The notes under the pieces were generated by a model. That model saw nothing but the letters and a program-made list of their open reading frames with translations, was not told the DNA's origin and made no database searches. Below, one piece after another: positions 34,728 through 42,695 of a stretch of 47,087 nt of DNA (positions are counted from its first letter, which is position 1; each line of letters begins with the position of its first letter). The stretch is from Nocardia nova (GTDB lineage: Bacteria > Actinomycetota > Actinomycetes > Mycobacteriales > Mycobacteriaceae). The stretch lies in the NCBI RefSeq assembly GCF_002933465.1, contig NZ_PSZE01000041.1:1-47087 (forward strand). Reading direction: 5' to 3'. The position numbers were made by a program, and so were the translations under genes.

Positions 34728-35137
34728 CGGTCTTGCCAGACGAGGGAAATAGATGGCCGAATCGCTGCAAACACCTGGGCCGACGGGTAGATCAGAAGGG
34801 CCCGGGGCTCACGGATTGCGATCAGGAGTAGGCGATCGCCCCTATTGATCCGCGCACAGGTTCTCGTTTCCGACGGAATCCGTAAATAGTCACCTTTCGC
34901 AATAGCATTCCTACCGCGCCGCGTTTCGGTTACTTTGACAATACCATCGACAATGGTCAATTTTATGCGCTTCCCGCAGCGCCAGCCGAGATATTTGTTC
35001 GCCGAACGGTCGGCAACCTTGCCGCAATTATCCAAAGTCGATACAGCGATATGGATAGAGGGATAAATCGATCCGTGTTCATCATCGAATTGAGGCAGAG
35101 GAATCGTAGTGATCGTCCCTAGAACAGTATTTGTCAT
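34724..35137 (-). CDS. AbrB/MazE-like small protein paired with recombinase (right copy)
   Basis: A 137-residue protein homologous to 20153-20578: VSTLDNCGKVADRSA, YLRIP and GDRLLLIAI align with the left copy. The swapped-hairpin DNA-binding fold is inferred from the G-K-V-x-D/I-R...Y-L-R-I-P...G-D-x-L-x-L pattern of AbrB-type domains. It is more polar and less GC-rich than the left copy. Translation is coupled to the recombinase (ATGA overlap). The conserved pairing makes a regulator or accessory factor for recombination the most economical reading. Confidence 0.65.
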   Translation of the reverse strand: MTNTVLGTITTIPLPQFDDEHGSIYPSIHIAVSTLDNCGKVADRSANKYLGWRCGKRIKLTIVDGIVKVTETRRGRNAIAKGDYLRIPSETRTCARINRGDRLLLIAIREPRALLIYPSAQVFAAIRPSISLVWQDR

Positions 35138-35308
35138 ATCTCACGTCCAACGCGCGTAGTAGGATTTATCTACATCAACTGAATCGCATTTATGTCAATT
35201 TGCGCCCGCTAATACTTTTCGATCCGTATTGCTCGTCCGAAACCGGCAGCACTACGCTGGGCGCAGCGTCACGCAGGCGGGCAGACCCGGGTAGTGACGC
35301 GAATGGAA

Positions 35309-38296
35309 TTAACCTCCCGGCTGCCCGTCGGTTGCGACGTCCCGCTCGACATCGACGTCGGTCACCTCGTCGGTGACGCAAGGTTCTTCCTCTTCCACGG
35401 CGCCTTCTCGTAGCTGCGGCTCACCAGAGCCGGAACTGAAATCGATATCGATGTCACCGCCGTCTCCGCCGTCCAGAATGGTGAGTTCGCTGGGATCGGT
35501 TGTCATCAAGGCGTTTTCGGTCGGTGACGCCAGGGAGGCGAATACGGCGCGGTCCGTGCCGCCGACGGCGAGGAGACCAGCGCCCCGTGCGGCGGTGAGC
35601 AGGAATTGTTGCTCGCCATCGGAGAGTTTGAACGCGGCGGCGACATCATCGATGGCTTGCGGGGCTTGGCGTAGCAGGATCTGGGTGGCGGCGTTGGAGA
35701 CGATCGCGCGCCCGAGTTCGGTGGACAGCACGTCGGCGCTGTCCTGGGTGGCGACGGTGAGCCCGGCCCAGTGTTTGCGGAAGCTTTTCGCGGCTCGGTA
35801 CAGGAACTGCGCCCCGGCGGGTTGGCGCATGATCAGCCACGCTTCGTCGACGGTGACCATGCGGGGCCGTCGTGTGGCCGGGTCGGACACGCGCCGCCAG
35901 GTGGCGTCCAAGGCCAGCAGGGTGCCGATCGTCTTGAGCTCATCAGGCAGGTCCCGCAGCGAGAACACCACCAGTCCACCATCGGGGTCGGTCGTGGTAG
36001 GGCCGTCGAGCAGCCCGGCGTAGGCGCCCTCGTCGACGAAGGGATGCAATCCTGCGGCCAGCTCGTGCGCGGTGGGGGTGCCGAACCCGGCCAGCTGATC
36101 GCGCAGCATGCTCATGGTGGGGGCGGGCCGGGTCCAGGTGGCGGGGTCGTCGGTGATGCCGGCGGCGGTGTAGGTGGCCGTCAGGGCGGTGTCGAGGATT
36201 GCCCGCTGGGTAGGGGTTTGCTCGCCCAGCAGGACCTGGCTGAGGGTGTGCAGGAACAGTTTCCGGCGGGTGAGCGCGTCGGAGGGGGCGGTGCGGTGGC
36301 CGTCGGGGCGGGTGCGGATGTCGAGGTCGAACGGGTTGAGCCGTACCCCGGGTGCGCCGAGGCGGATGTGGGTGCCGCCGACAGCGTCGGCCAGGCGCCG
36401 GTATTCGTCTTCGGGGTCGATGATCACTTGCTCGATGCCCCGGTAGAGCGAGCGTAGGATTTCGGTTTTGGCGAGGTAGGACTTGCCGGCGCCGCTGCGG
36501 CCGAGCACGACCATGTTGTGGTTGTGGGCCTCGGGGGCGAACCGGTCGACGAACACCAGCCCAGCGGCGGCGTCGCGCCCGTAGAGCACCCCACGCGGCT
36601 GCGTGGCGGCGATCGGGTCGGTGACCGGGAGCTGCGGGGAATCGAAGGGAAACGCTGCGGCCAGGGCGGTGGTATCGAAGGTGCGGTGTATTCGGATCAG
36701 GTCCAGTCCGATCGGCAGGGTGGTGACCCAGCCTTGAGCGGCACGGAAGCTCAACGGGCAGGTGTCCACCAGCAGGCTCGCGGCCAGGGCGCGCACCGCG
36801 GCGACCTCGTCGGCCAGCTCGGTCTCGGAGTCGGCGTGCACGGTCAGGTAGACACCGACCCTGTAGAGGCGGGCCTCGGCGCGGGCCACTCGGGCCGACA
36901 GTTCGGCGGCGTCTTCGACGGCGACGTCGACTTGCGGGTCGGGGGGCCGGCCCCGGCTGGTGTCGTGCAGGCGCGAGGATTCCAGGCGCGCGAGCTGGCG
37001 ACGCAGCCGCCCGGCTGCGGTGACCGGGTCGATCGGGTCGATGTGCACGGCGATGTCGAGCCGGCCGGGATGCGACAGCAGCGGTGTCAACCACCCGGAG
37101 GTGACTTCGCGCGGGAACCCGGTCACCGCCACAGTGGCCACCCAATCGGAGCCGACCTCGAGGTGCCGGGCCCGGATCGACAGCGACTCGGGCCCGAAAC
37201 TCAAAGCCTCCGCCCCGGATTCGTCGTCCTCCTCGGCGGCGAGGACGATGCCGCCGACGCGGGTGGGCTGGGCGCCGGCGGCGGTGATGATCTCGTCGGG
37301 GCCGGCGATGTCGGCCGAGGACGCTACGAGGCTGCCTGGGTTGCAGCAGCTGTCCAGGACCGCGGTGGCTTGGATCTCGTCGAGGGCGGTCACGCTGACT
37401 CCGAGCGGAGCGAGCAGATCAGTGGCCTCGCTGAGGCGGCGCACCAGCCGGGACTCCGCGGCGCGGCGCGCGGCAGCCGAGGCTCGTCCGAGGAAGCGTC
37501 GCTGGCGCGAGATCAGCGGTGATAGGGCTGGGGCGTCGGGTGTGCGGATCGGTTCGCGCCAGATCAGGAGTACCTGGTGCTGGATAAGGTTTTCGGTGGC
37601 CGCGAGGTCGGCGAGGTGGTCGGCATGGTCTCGGGCGACGGTGGCCAGCTGGGGTGACATGTCGGCGGTGGCGGCGTCGAGGGCCGACAGGTGGGCGGTG
37701 ATGTCGAGTCGTGCGGAGCGGATGAGGATCTGGACGGGTTGGCGCAGCGTGTGCAGCCAGCCGCTGAACTGTGCGAGGAGGCTGTCCTGTTCGGCCGGGG
37801 TGCGCAACGCGAGGTTGAGGGTGCCGGCCGCAGCGACGACCGCGAGCCCATCGGCGCCGAGGTCCACCACCCCTACCCCGGTGACACTGCCGGTGACCGC
37901 GCGCGGCAGCCGTACGGCATCGGTCGACAACGTAGCCGGGACCGGTGGCCGGGGCCCCCGCATCGCCTGGTCGGCGACCCATCGCGGCACCGGTTCTGTC
38001 CGACCGGCGTCGCGCACAAGATGGCGGGCTCGCAACTTGTGACCGATCGCGGCAACCAGCAGCTGGTCGCCCGGCAGACCGTCACGGGTGGTCGATATCG
38101 CGACCGTGACCACGGTCGCGACCGGGGCCGCGACGGCGAGGAACGCCAGCGGCGCGAGGACGGCGCGGGTGGCCATCCACGCCAGATAGAGCAGCAGGGC
38201 GGTGGCGGCGAGGATGGCGAGCTGGCGGGCGGTGAACGGTCCGATCAACCGGTCACGGCGCTCGACATCGGCGGGGATACGCACAGGTGTGGTCAT
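35309..38296 (-). CDS. VirB4-type conjugation ATPase with N-terminal PrgI-like membrane domain
   Basis: A 995-residue protein. The first ~60 residues form a PrgI-like membrane module with two hydrophobic helices (LAILAATALLLYLAWMA and APLAFLAVAAPVATVV). A long linker domain leads to the VirB4/TraC ATPase: Walker A GRSGAGKSYLAK (K605), IDPEDEYRRLAD, and Walker B MVTVDEAWLIM (D817/E818), then SFRKHWAGLTVATQDS and a terminal QILLRQAP segment. VirB4 powers assembly of the type IV secretion channel and DNA transfer at the membrane. The C-terminus is acidic. Its ATG overlaps the stop of the VirB6-like gene by four bases, so they are coupled. It is the last gene of the leftward unit. Confidence 0.88.
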   Translation of the reverse strand: MTTPVRIPADVERRDRLIGPFTARQLAILAATALLLYLAWMATRAVLAPLAFLAVAAPVATVVTVAISTTRDGLPGDQLLVAAIGHKLRARHLVRDAGRTEPVPRWVADQAMRGPRPPVPATLSTDAVRLPRAVTGSVTGVGVVDLGADGLAVVAAAGTLNLALRTPAEQDSLLAQFSGWLHTLRQPVQILIRSARLDITAHLSALDAATADMSPQLATVARDHADHLADLAATENLIQHQVLLIWREPIRTPDAPALSPLISRQRRFLGRASAAARRAAESRLVRRLSEATDLLAPLGVSVTALDEIQATAVLDSCCNPGSLVASSADIAGPDEIITAAGAQPTRVGGIVLAAEEDDESGAEALSFGPESLSIRARHLEVGSDWVATVAVTGFPREVTSGWLTPLLSHPGRLDIAVHIDPIDPVTAAGRLRRQLARLESSRLHDTSRGRPPDPQVDVAVEDAAELSARVARAEARLYRVGVYLTVHADSETELADEVAAVRALAASLLVDTCPLSFRAAQGWVTTLPIGLDLIRIHRTFDTTALAAAFPFDSPQLPVTDPIAATQPRGVLYGRDAAAGLVFVDRFAPEAHNHNMVVLGRSGAGKSYLAKTEILRSLYRGIEQVIIDPEDEYRRLADAVGGTHIRLGAPGVRLNPFDLDIRTRPDGHRTAPSDALTRRKLFLHTLSQVLLGEQTPTQRAILDTALTATYTAAGITDDPATWTRPAPTMSMLRDQLAGFGTPTAHELAAGLHPFVDEGAYAGLLDGPTTTDPDGGLVVFSLRDLPDELKTIGTLLALDATWRRVSDPATRRPRMVTVDEAWLIMRQPAGAQFLYRAAKSFRKHWAGLTVATQDSADVLSTELGRAIVSNAATQILLRQAPQAIDDVAAAFKLSDGEQQFLLTAARGAGLLAVGGTDRAVFASLASPTENALMTTDPSELTILDGGDGGDIDIDFSSGSGEPQLREGAVEEEEPCVTDEVTDVDVERDVATDGQPGG

Positions 38297-40191
38297 GATG
38301 GCCTCCTTCCGGGAGTGCGTGGTACGCGGCGGCGGACGGGAAGATCGGGCAGCGGCAGATGCAACTGCCGCCCCGCCGACCGCTTCGGCCCCGGTGTCGA
38401 CAGTGGCGGTGCCACGGGCGTGGGCGGTCTCGCGGTGGGCCGCACTCTGGTCGCTGGGATGGGTAAGGGGTACTGGCCGCTACGCAGCGGCCGGACACGG
38501 TCGTACGGGTCCGGCGCAGCGGGCGGGTCGAAGTCGAAGCTCAGCTGCCTGCCCCGAGTGCTGCCCGCGGGTGCTCGTTTCGCAACTGCCGGTGTGGTGG
38601 GCTCCGGTGGCGGGGTCGGTCGGCGCACCTTCGCTACAGGGATCGGCAGCGGATACTGCCCGCCCCGTCCGGGACGGATCCCCCGATACGGATCCGAAGT
38701 CGCGGGCAGATCGAAGTCGAACGCCAACTGTTTGCCCCGAGGTGTGCGGGTCGGCGCGGGTGTGGAGCGCGAGGTGGGTTGTCCGGCAGCCGGATTCGGT
38801 TGGCGTTTGACGCGGTGGACGCCTTCGAAGGGAAGCATCAGCTGCCCGTCGCGGGTGGCGCGCACGCGGGCGTAGGGGTCGGCCGGTCGGGGTGGGCGGC
38901 GCGCGACAGCGGACTTAGCCGCGGCCCGCTTGGAGGTCGCCGCTGTGCGGGTGCCTTTGAGGGCGCCGAGGGTTTTGTAGGTGATGTAGCTGCGCACGAT
39001 CGACCCGGCCAGGGTGCGGCCTTGGCCGATCCGCAGTACCGACAGCAGCCAGAACGGGGTTTTGACCAGGATCCCCATCAACGCGATCGCGATGATCTGG
39101 TCGACCATGCCCTGGGAATTCGGGCCGAAGAACCACCAGTCGCCTGGAGTCAGAAACACTCGCAGCGAGGTGACCAGGATCAGCGACTGCACCACTTGGA
39201 TCGCCAGGCATGCCCCGAACGAGCGCCACCACCAGCGCGCGATCGACTCGAAACCGGGCAGGGCGTGACACATCAGTGCCAGCGGTGCCGCGATGACCAG
39301 CAAGACCGTGATCGCGATGCGCACCACGTAGGCCACCATCAGCACGACCAGGATCACCACGAGCGCGACGCCGAGAAGCAGCATGAAGATCCCGCCCGTC
39401 GGCCCGCTGTCGGTCAACTGACGCAAGGCCGCGGCGGCGGAGTCGGCGTCGACCCCGTTGCCCGACAGCGCTTGCGCGAGGGCGTTGGCGAACCGGATCG
39501 CTCCGGCCGCCAGCGCCATGCTCAACGCGCCGGCGACGAATCCGATCACCAGCCGTGGCGCCAGCTCCCGCCAGGACCACCGGGTTTGCAGGGTCTCGCG
39601 CACCATCAACAGCACCCCCGCACCCATGACCACAAGCACGTAGAGGGCCAGCACCAGTTGCCACGAGGAGTCCCACATCTGGCGCACGTGCGGCAGGGCG
39701 GTCAGGTCCGGGGTGGTGAGCAGGGTGTGCGACACCAGGTTCAGCAGCGGGTTCAACGCCGAGGTCACCAGGCGGCGAAAGAACCCGTCGACCGCCTCGG
39801 CGACGCACCCGGAGATATTGGTGACTCCGCAGTCGCCCTCGCTCGGATAATCGTGCAGAGTCCCGGTGCCCGGATAGACCGGAGATGGCGGGTCGACCGG
39901 AGTGCGTGGGTCGGGCCGAGGCTGCGGGTTGACCGGAGTCTGCGGATCCGGCGAGACGGGAGCCGACGGGGACGGTGGTGTCGTCGTGGGTGGTTCGGTG
40001 TGCCAGCGGGGCGCGGGTGACATCGTGACCGGAGGCTGCGCCGGGACGATCGAGGGCGGAGTGACCGGTGGCTGCGCCTGCGCAACGGCGGTCGCTGTCA
40101 GACCTGCGGCCAGGGTCAGCGTCGCGGTTGCGGCTCGTATCCTTCGCCACCGAGGCGCCGCGGCCTTGGGTCGGCGTGTGGGGGCGGACAT
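38293..40191 (-). CDS. VirB6/TrbL-like polytopic membrane protein with repeated C-terminal motifs
   Basis: A 632-residue protein. It has an N-terminal signal-like helix (residues 21-38), a Pro-rich extracytoplasmic stretch (39-110) and two cysteines at 121/129. At least five transmembrane helices follow (near 178-198, 214-232, 267-310, 328-346, 364-386). The cytoplasmic tail (400-632) is basic and carries short recurring motifs: GQLMLPF (449), KQLAFDFDLP (487), GQYPLPIP (511 and 572), RQLSFDFDPP (548) and RQLHLPLPDLP (608), with DPYxRxR before several. The membrane part fits the VirB6/TrbL channel component of conjugative type IV systems. The tail motifs resemble sliding-clamp-binding peptides (see findings). 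It lies between the pilin and VirB4 genes. Confidence 0.75.
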   Translation of the reverse strand: MSAPTRRPKAAAPRWRRIRAATATLTLAAGLTATAVAQAQPPVTPPSIVPAQPPVTMSPAPRWHTEPPTTTPPSPSAPVSPDPQTPVNPQPRPDPRTPVDPPSPVYPGTGTLHDYPSEGDCGVTNISGCVAEAVDGFFRRLVTSALNPLLNLVSHTLLTTPDLTALPHVRQMWDSSWQLVLALYVLVVMGAGVLLMVRETLQTRWSWRELAPRLVIGFVAGALSMALAAGAIRFANALAQALSGNGVDADSAAAALRQLTDSGPTGGIFMLLLGVALVVILVVLMVAYVVRIAITVLLVIAAPLALMCHALPGFESIARWWWRSFGACLAIQVVQSLILVTSLRVFLTPGDWWFFGPNSQGMVDQIIAIALMGILVKTPFWLLSVLRIGQGRTLAGSIVRSYITYKTLGALKGTRTAATSKRAAAKSAVARRPPRPADPYARVRATRDGQLMLPFEGVHRVKRQPNPAAGQPTSRSTPAPTRTPRGKQLAFDFDLPATSDPYRGIRPGRGGQYPLPIPVAKVRRPTPPPEPTTPAVAKRAPAGSTRGRQLSFDFDPPAAPDPYDRVRPLRSGQYPLPIPATRVRPTARPPTPVAPPLSTPGPKRSAGRQLHLPLPDLPVRRRVPRTPGRRPS

Positions 40192-40194
40192 TGG

Positions 40195-40602
40195 TCAGGC
40201 TCCCACGATGGATTTGAGGACCGCGACGATGACCGGGGCCAGCATGGCCAGCGCGTAGCCGAGGCAGGCCGCGCGCAGGGCGGACTTGGATTTCTCGACC
40301 TCGGCCGGGTCCCCGGAGGCGATCACGTACCGGACGCCGGCGATGGTCAGGCAGACCGTCGCCACCGCACTCGAGATACCGACCAGCCAGTTGCGGGCGT
40401 TGTCGATCACCTGATCCAGCGAGGACGCGATCGCCAGCAGGGAGACCGGCTGCGCCGAGGCCGGGCCTGCCGCCGCGACCGTCAGCAACGTCAGCGCGAC
40501 GAGCACCACACACGCCGCCGCGCGGTGCCACCGCCGAGTTCGGCCATGACGCCACACTGTCTCGACGGTGGAAAACGGTGTGGGGAATCGGTTCATGCGC
40601 AT
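40195..40602 (-). CDS. VirB2/TrbC-like pilin subunit
   Basis: A 135-residue precursor. It has a long signal peptide (basic start, then AACVVLVALTLLTVAAAGPASAQ), then two hydrophobic helices separated by a short polar loop: NWLVGISSAVATVCLTIAGV and a C-terminal ACLGYALAMLAPVIVAVLKS. This two-helix layout and the operon position identify a VirB2/TrbC-type pilin, which polymerises into the conjugation pilus. AGGAGGTG precedes the ATG at 40602. The gene begins within the last ten bases of the sigma-like gene and is followed after three bases by the VirB6-like gene. Confidence 0.8.
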   Translation of the reverse strand: MRMNRFPTPFSTVETVWRHGRTRRWHRAAACVVLVALTLLTVAAAGPASAQPVSLLAIASSLDQVIDNARNWLVGISSAVATVCLTIAGVRYVIASGDPAEVEKSKSALRAACLGYALAMLAPVIVAVLKSIVGA

Positions 40603-41486
40603 CGCCGCACCTCCTGCTGCCCGCCTTGCAGTGCGGTGCGGGTCCGGCCGCGCCCGCTGCTGGTGGATCGAACCTGAGCGGAGGAACCGGTCTGATGACC
40701 CGTGCTGTCCGGTGCCGGATCCGGGGACTCGATCCGCGTGGCCAGCCAGGGGCAGAGTTTGGTTTCGGCGCGCTGGCGTTGTTTGCGGACCTTCCAGTGC
40801 GACTGGGATCCGCGCAGCTGCTCGGCCACCGAGGTCATCGAGCGCCGCTCCCATCGAGTTGCGGCGATCAATTCCGCCGCTTCGGCCGTGATCACTCCCT
40901 CGGCGACCGCGTCGGCCAGCACCAGTTCCGGGTGGCCGTGGGGGGTCTGGGTGATGGGCGGGCGCGCGTCGGCTGTATCGATGTCGAGGTCGATGGCCTG
41001 TGGTGCCACCGCCTGCTGTCGTGCCCAGGATCGTCCGACATGCACGGTCACCGACCACAGCCGGGACCACAGTCGCGGCGGCTCCAGGTCGATCTCCCGT
41101 ACCTGCCGCAGGAACCCGGCAATGATCTCGGCTTCCGCGTCGTCGCGGTCGATGCTGCCGGGTGCGGCGAACCGGCCGGTGATTCCGGCCAGCATCGGCA
41201 CCGCCAGTCCGGCGCACGCCAGGCCCGCACGGCCCCCCGGTTGTCCCCACTCCAGGCGGGCGCGTTGGATCAGCCAGCTCCAGACAGCGTCGACCGGCAT
41301 CGCGGGGTCCCGTAATCGCTCACCTACCTCGCCCCACGTTCGGACCGCGACTCCGCGTGGCGGGGGCGGGCCCGCGGCCACCGGCTCTCCGGCGATGCGG
41401 TCGAACGCCGAGGACACCACCTCCAGCGGCGTCCTTTCAGTGGCTACTTTCCGGCACCGGAAATTGATGTGTTTTGAATTCGTCAC
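40593..41486 (-). CDS. Putative sigma-factor-like/HTH protein of the transfer operon
   Basis: A 297-residue protein, not firmly recognised. The C-terminal third resembles sigma region 4: LADAVAEGVITAEAAELIAA, then RRSMTSVAEQLRGSQSHW and KVRKQRQRAETKL. The segment EAEIIAGFLRQVREIDLEPPRLWSRL could be a divergent region 2. The GTG at 41486 follows AGGGAG. It is the first gene of the leftward unit, directly beside the 11-bp repeat array, so it is a good candidate regulator of the transfer genes. A DNA-binding replication or transfer protein is an alternative. Confidence 0.5.
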   Translation of the reverse strand: MTNSKHINFRCRKVATERTPLEVVSSAFDRIAGEPVAAGPPPPRGVAVRTWGEVGERLRDPAMPVDAVWSWLIQRARLEWGQPGGRAGLACAGLAVPMLAGITGRFAAPGSIDRDDAEAEIIAGFLRQVREIDLEPPRLWSRLWSVTVHVGRSWARQQAVAPQAIDLDIDTADARPPITQTPHGHPELVLADAVAEGVITAEAAELIAATRWERRSMTSVAEQLRGSQSHWKVRKQRQRAETKLCPWLATRIESPDPAPDSTGHQTGSSAQVRSTSSGRGRTRTALQGGQQEVRRCA

Positions 41487-41552
41487 CAGGAACTCCCTTG
41501 CTCGATGAACAACGAACAATGTCGTCCCGGAAAGGACAGCAGAACCGACTCT

Positions 41553-41618
41553 CCAAACCACCTCCAAACCACCTCGAAACAACCTCCGCACGGCCTCCAA
41601 ACACCCTCCGGAACATCC
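41553..41618 (-). repeat. Array of six 11-bp direct repeats (iteron-like)
   Basis: On the minus strand six units follow each other without gaps: GGATGTTCCGG, AGGGTGTTTGG, AGGCCGTGCGG, AGGTTGTTTCG, AGGTGGTTTGG, AGGTGGTTTGG. The approximate consensus is AGGTKGTTTGG. The 11-bp period is one helical turn. Confidence 0.85.
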
Positions 41619-41712
41619 CCGCGCGGCCACACACGCTGCGCCGCGAACCGGGTGGCATCTGGTCGACACCACCGAGCAACAGACGCATCTACCAGGCATT
41701 GTGATTGCGCGG

Positions 41713-41745
41713 AGGTGTTCTGGAGATGTTTCGGAGGGCGCCGAG
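41713..41745 (+). repeat. Second 11-bp repeat array, opposite orientation
   Basis: On the plus strand AGGTGTTCTGG, AGATGTTTCGG and the degenerate AGGGCGCCGAG follow in register. They match the consensus of the left array but in inverted orientation, 94 bp away. Confidence 0.7.
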
Positions 41746-41956
41746 CCGCCCCTCGATCGACCGGTAGAAAAATTATTCAGAAATTACTCGACAGTGGTCG
41801 CCGCATGAATTCGGCGTGCCTACTACAGCGCTCGCAAATCAGGCTCAATTAGTGCTTGCCGGTACTTTTCCGGCTGGACGATGTCCAAAAACTGGGGTCT
41901 GCGTGGAATTTATTAAGTAGACACAGAATTTCTTCGCCCAGTTAGGAGCGCTCCGT

Positions 41957-42625
41957 ATGACCGCGCAATCTTCGCAGCCATTTCCTCGCACCGGGTTCCC
42001 ACGCGCCACAGCGACTCGGGCGGTGCCCTCGACCCTGTGGGCGGCGGGCACCGATCCGATCGATCCCGATGATCGGTGGCCGGCTCCGATCGTGTCACGC
42101 GCTGTGACCGAGTTCTGCGCCCCTGGCGACCGAGTGCTGCTGGTGGACTGGCCCGCGCCTGCGCGGCGCGGACCGCTGACGGTGATGGCGCCCGACACTG
42201 CCGCCGCGCTCACCGCGGTCGACAGGCTCGACCGGACCGCGCGGATCGAGTCCGGGGTTTCCGGCTCAGAGGGGGCGAACGAGCTTGTGTTGGCGAGTTT
42301 GCTCGTCCTGAATTCGGATCCGGTGGCTGCTGCGGACCGGGTCGTGGAGTTGGCCGATGCCCAGTTGAGTGAGGGCGGACTACTGGTCGTGCTCAGCCGC
42401 TGCCATCACAGCGACGACGGCGTCCTCTCGGATCCGGCCGGCGCGATCGTCGCCGCCGCCCAAGCCGCCGATCTGCTCTACCTCCAGCACATCATCGCCG
42501 CGCCCCTGCACGGCGACACAGTCACCGGCCCTGACGCGCACATCGCCCCCGCCAGGCACGCGGTCGCACACACCGATCTCCTCTTGTTCCTGCGGCCCGA
42601 GCCCGCCCCCGCCTTCGAGCGCTGA
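41957..42625 (+). CDS. Degenerate methyltransferase-like protein
   Basis: A 222-residue protein with a Rossmann-like succession of strands: FCAPGDRVLLVDWP (where a SAM-binding motif would be), NELVLASLLVLNSD (in place of the catalytic S-P-P-Y loop) and AQLSEGGLLVVLSR. The SAM-binding D/E-x-x-x-G-x-G and the catalytic SPPY are absent, so it is probably not an active methylase. GGAG lies upstream of the ATG. It is the first gene of the rightward unit, directly before an intact DNA methyltransferase, and may be a partner subunit or a diverged duplicate of it. The family call rests on fold-like patterns only. Confidence 0.5.
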   Translation: MTAQSSQPFPRTGFPRATATRAVPSTLWAAGTDPIDPDDRWPAPIVSRAVTEFCAPGDRVLLVDWPAPARRGPLTVMAPDTAAALTAVDRLDRTARIESGVSGSEGANELVLASLLVLNSDPVAAADRVVELADAQLSEGGLLVVLSRCHHSDDGVLSDPAGAIVAAAQAADLLYLQHIIAAPLHGDTVTGPDAHIAPARHAVAHTDLLLFLRPEPAPAFER

Positions 42626-42695
42626 TCTGCCCTCTGGACAGCGCGACCTGCCGCTCGTACCCGCCGCCTTGACCTCTCTCGCAAAGGACAAACGA

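Larger units (their letters stand above)
19982..35300. mobile_element. Putative genomic island bounded by tRNA-Leu and inverted recombinase modules
   Basis: Inside the tRNA-Leu boundary, AbrB-recombinase modules at 20153-21634 and 33678-35137 face inward and enclose about 12 kb of cargo with composition lower in GC than the core genome: a putative biosynthetic operon, an extra alaS, a NYN-LOTUS gene, an R-M system and an IS21-type remnant. A second copy of the tRNA-Leu 3' end was not found, so the outer boundary is unknown and may include the conjugation genes to the right. Confidence 0.6.
41487..41956. promoter_or_regulatory. Divergent control region (possible origin) between transfer units
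   Basis: 470 bp with no gene. It contains two arrays of 11-bp repeats facing each other (41553-41618 and 41713-41745) and AT-rich segments just beyond the right array (around 41765-41795) and near 41900-41930. Promoters for both flanking operons must lie here. The combination of phased repeats and AT-rich DNA would also fit a replication, transfer or partition site. Confidence 0.6.

Noticed and set aside
38915..40555. 546-codon minus-strand frame overlapping the VirB6-like gene
   Set aside because: Same strand but different phase. It lacks membrane helices and signal peptide and is Arg/Gly/Ala-rich, as expected of an out-of-frame reading.
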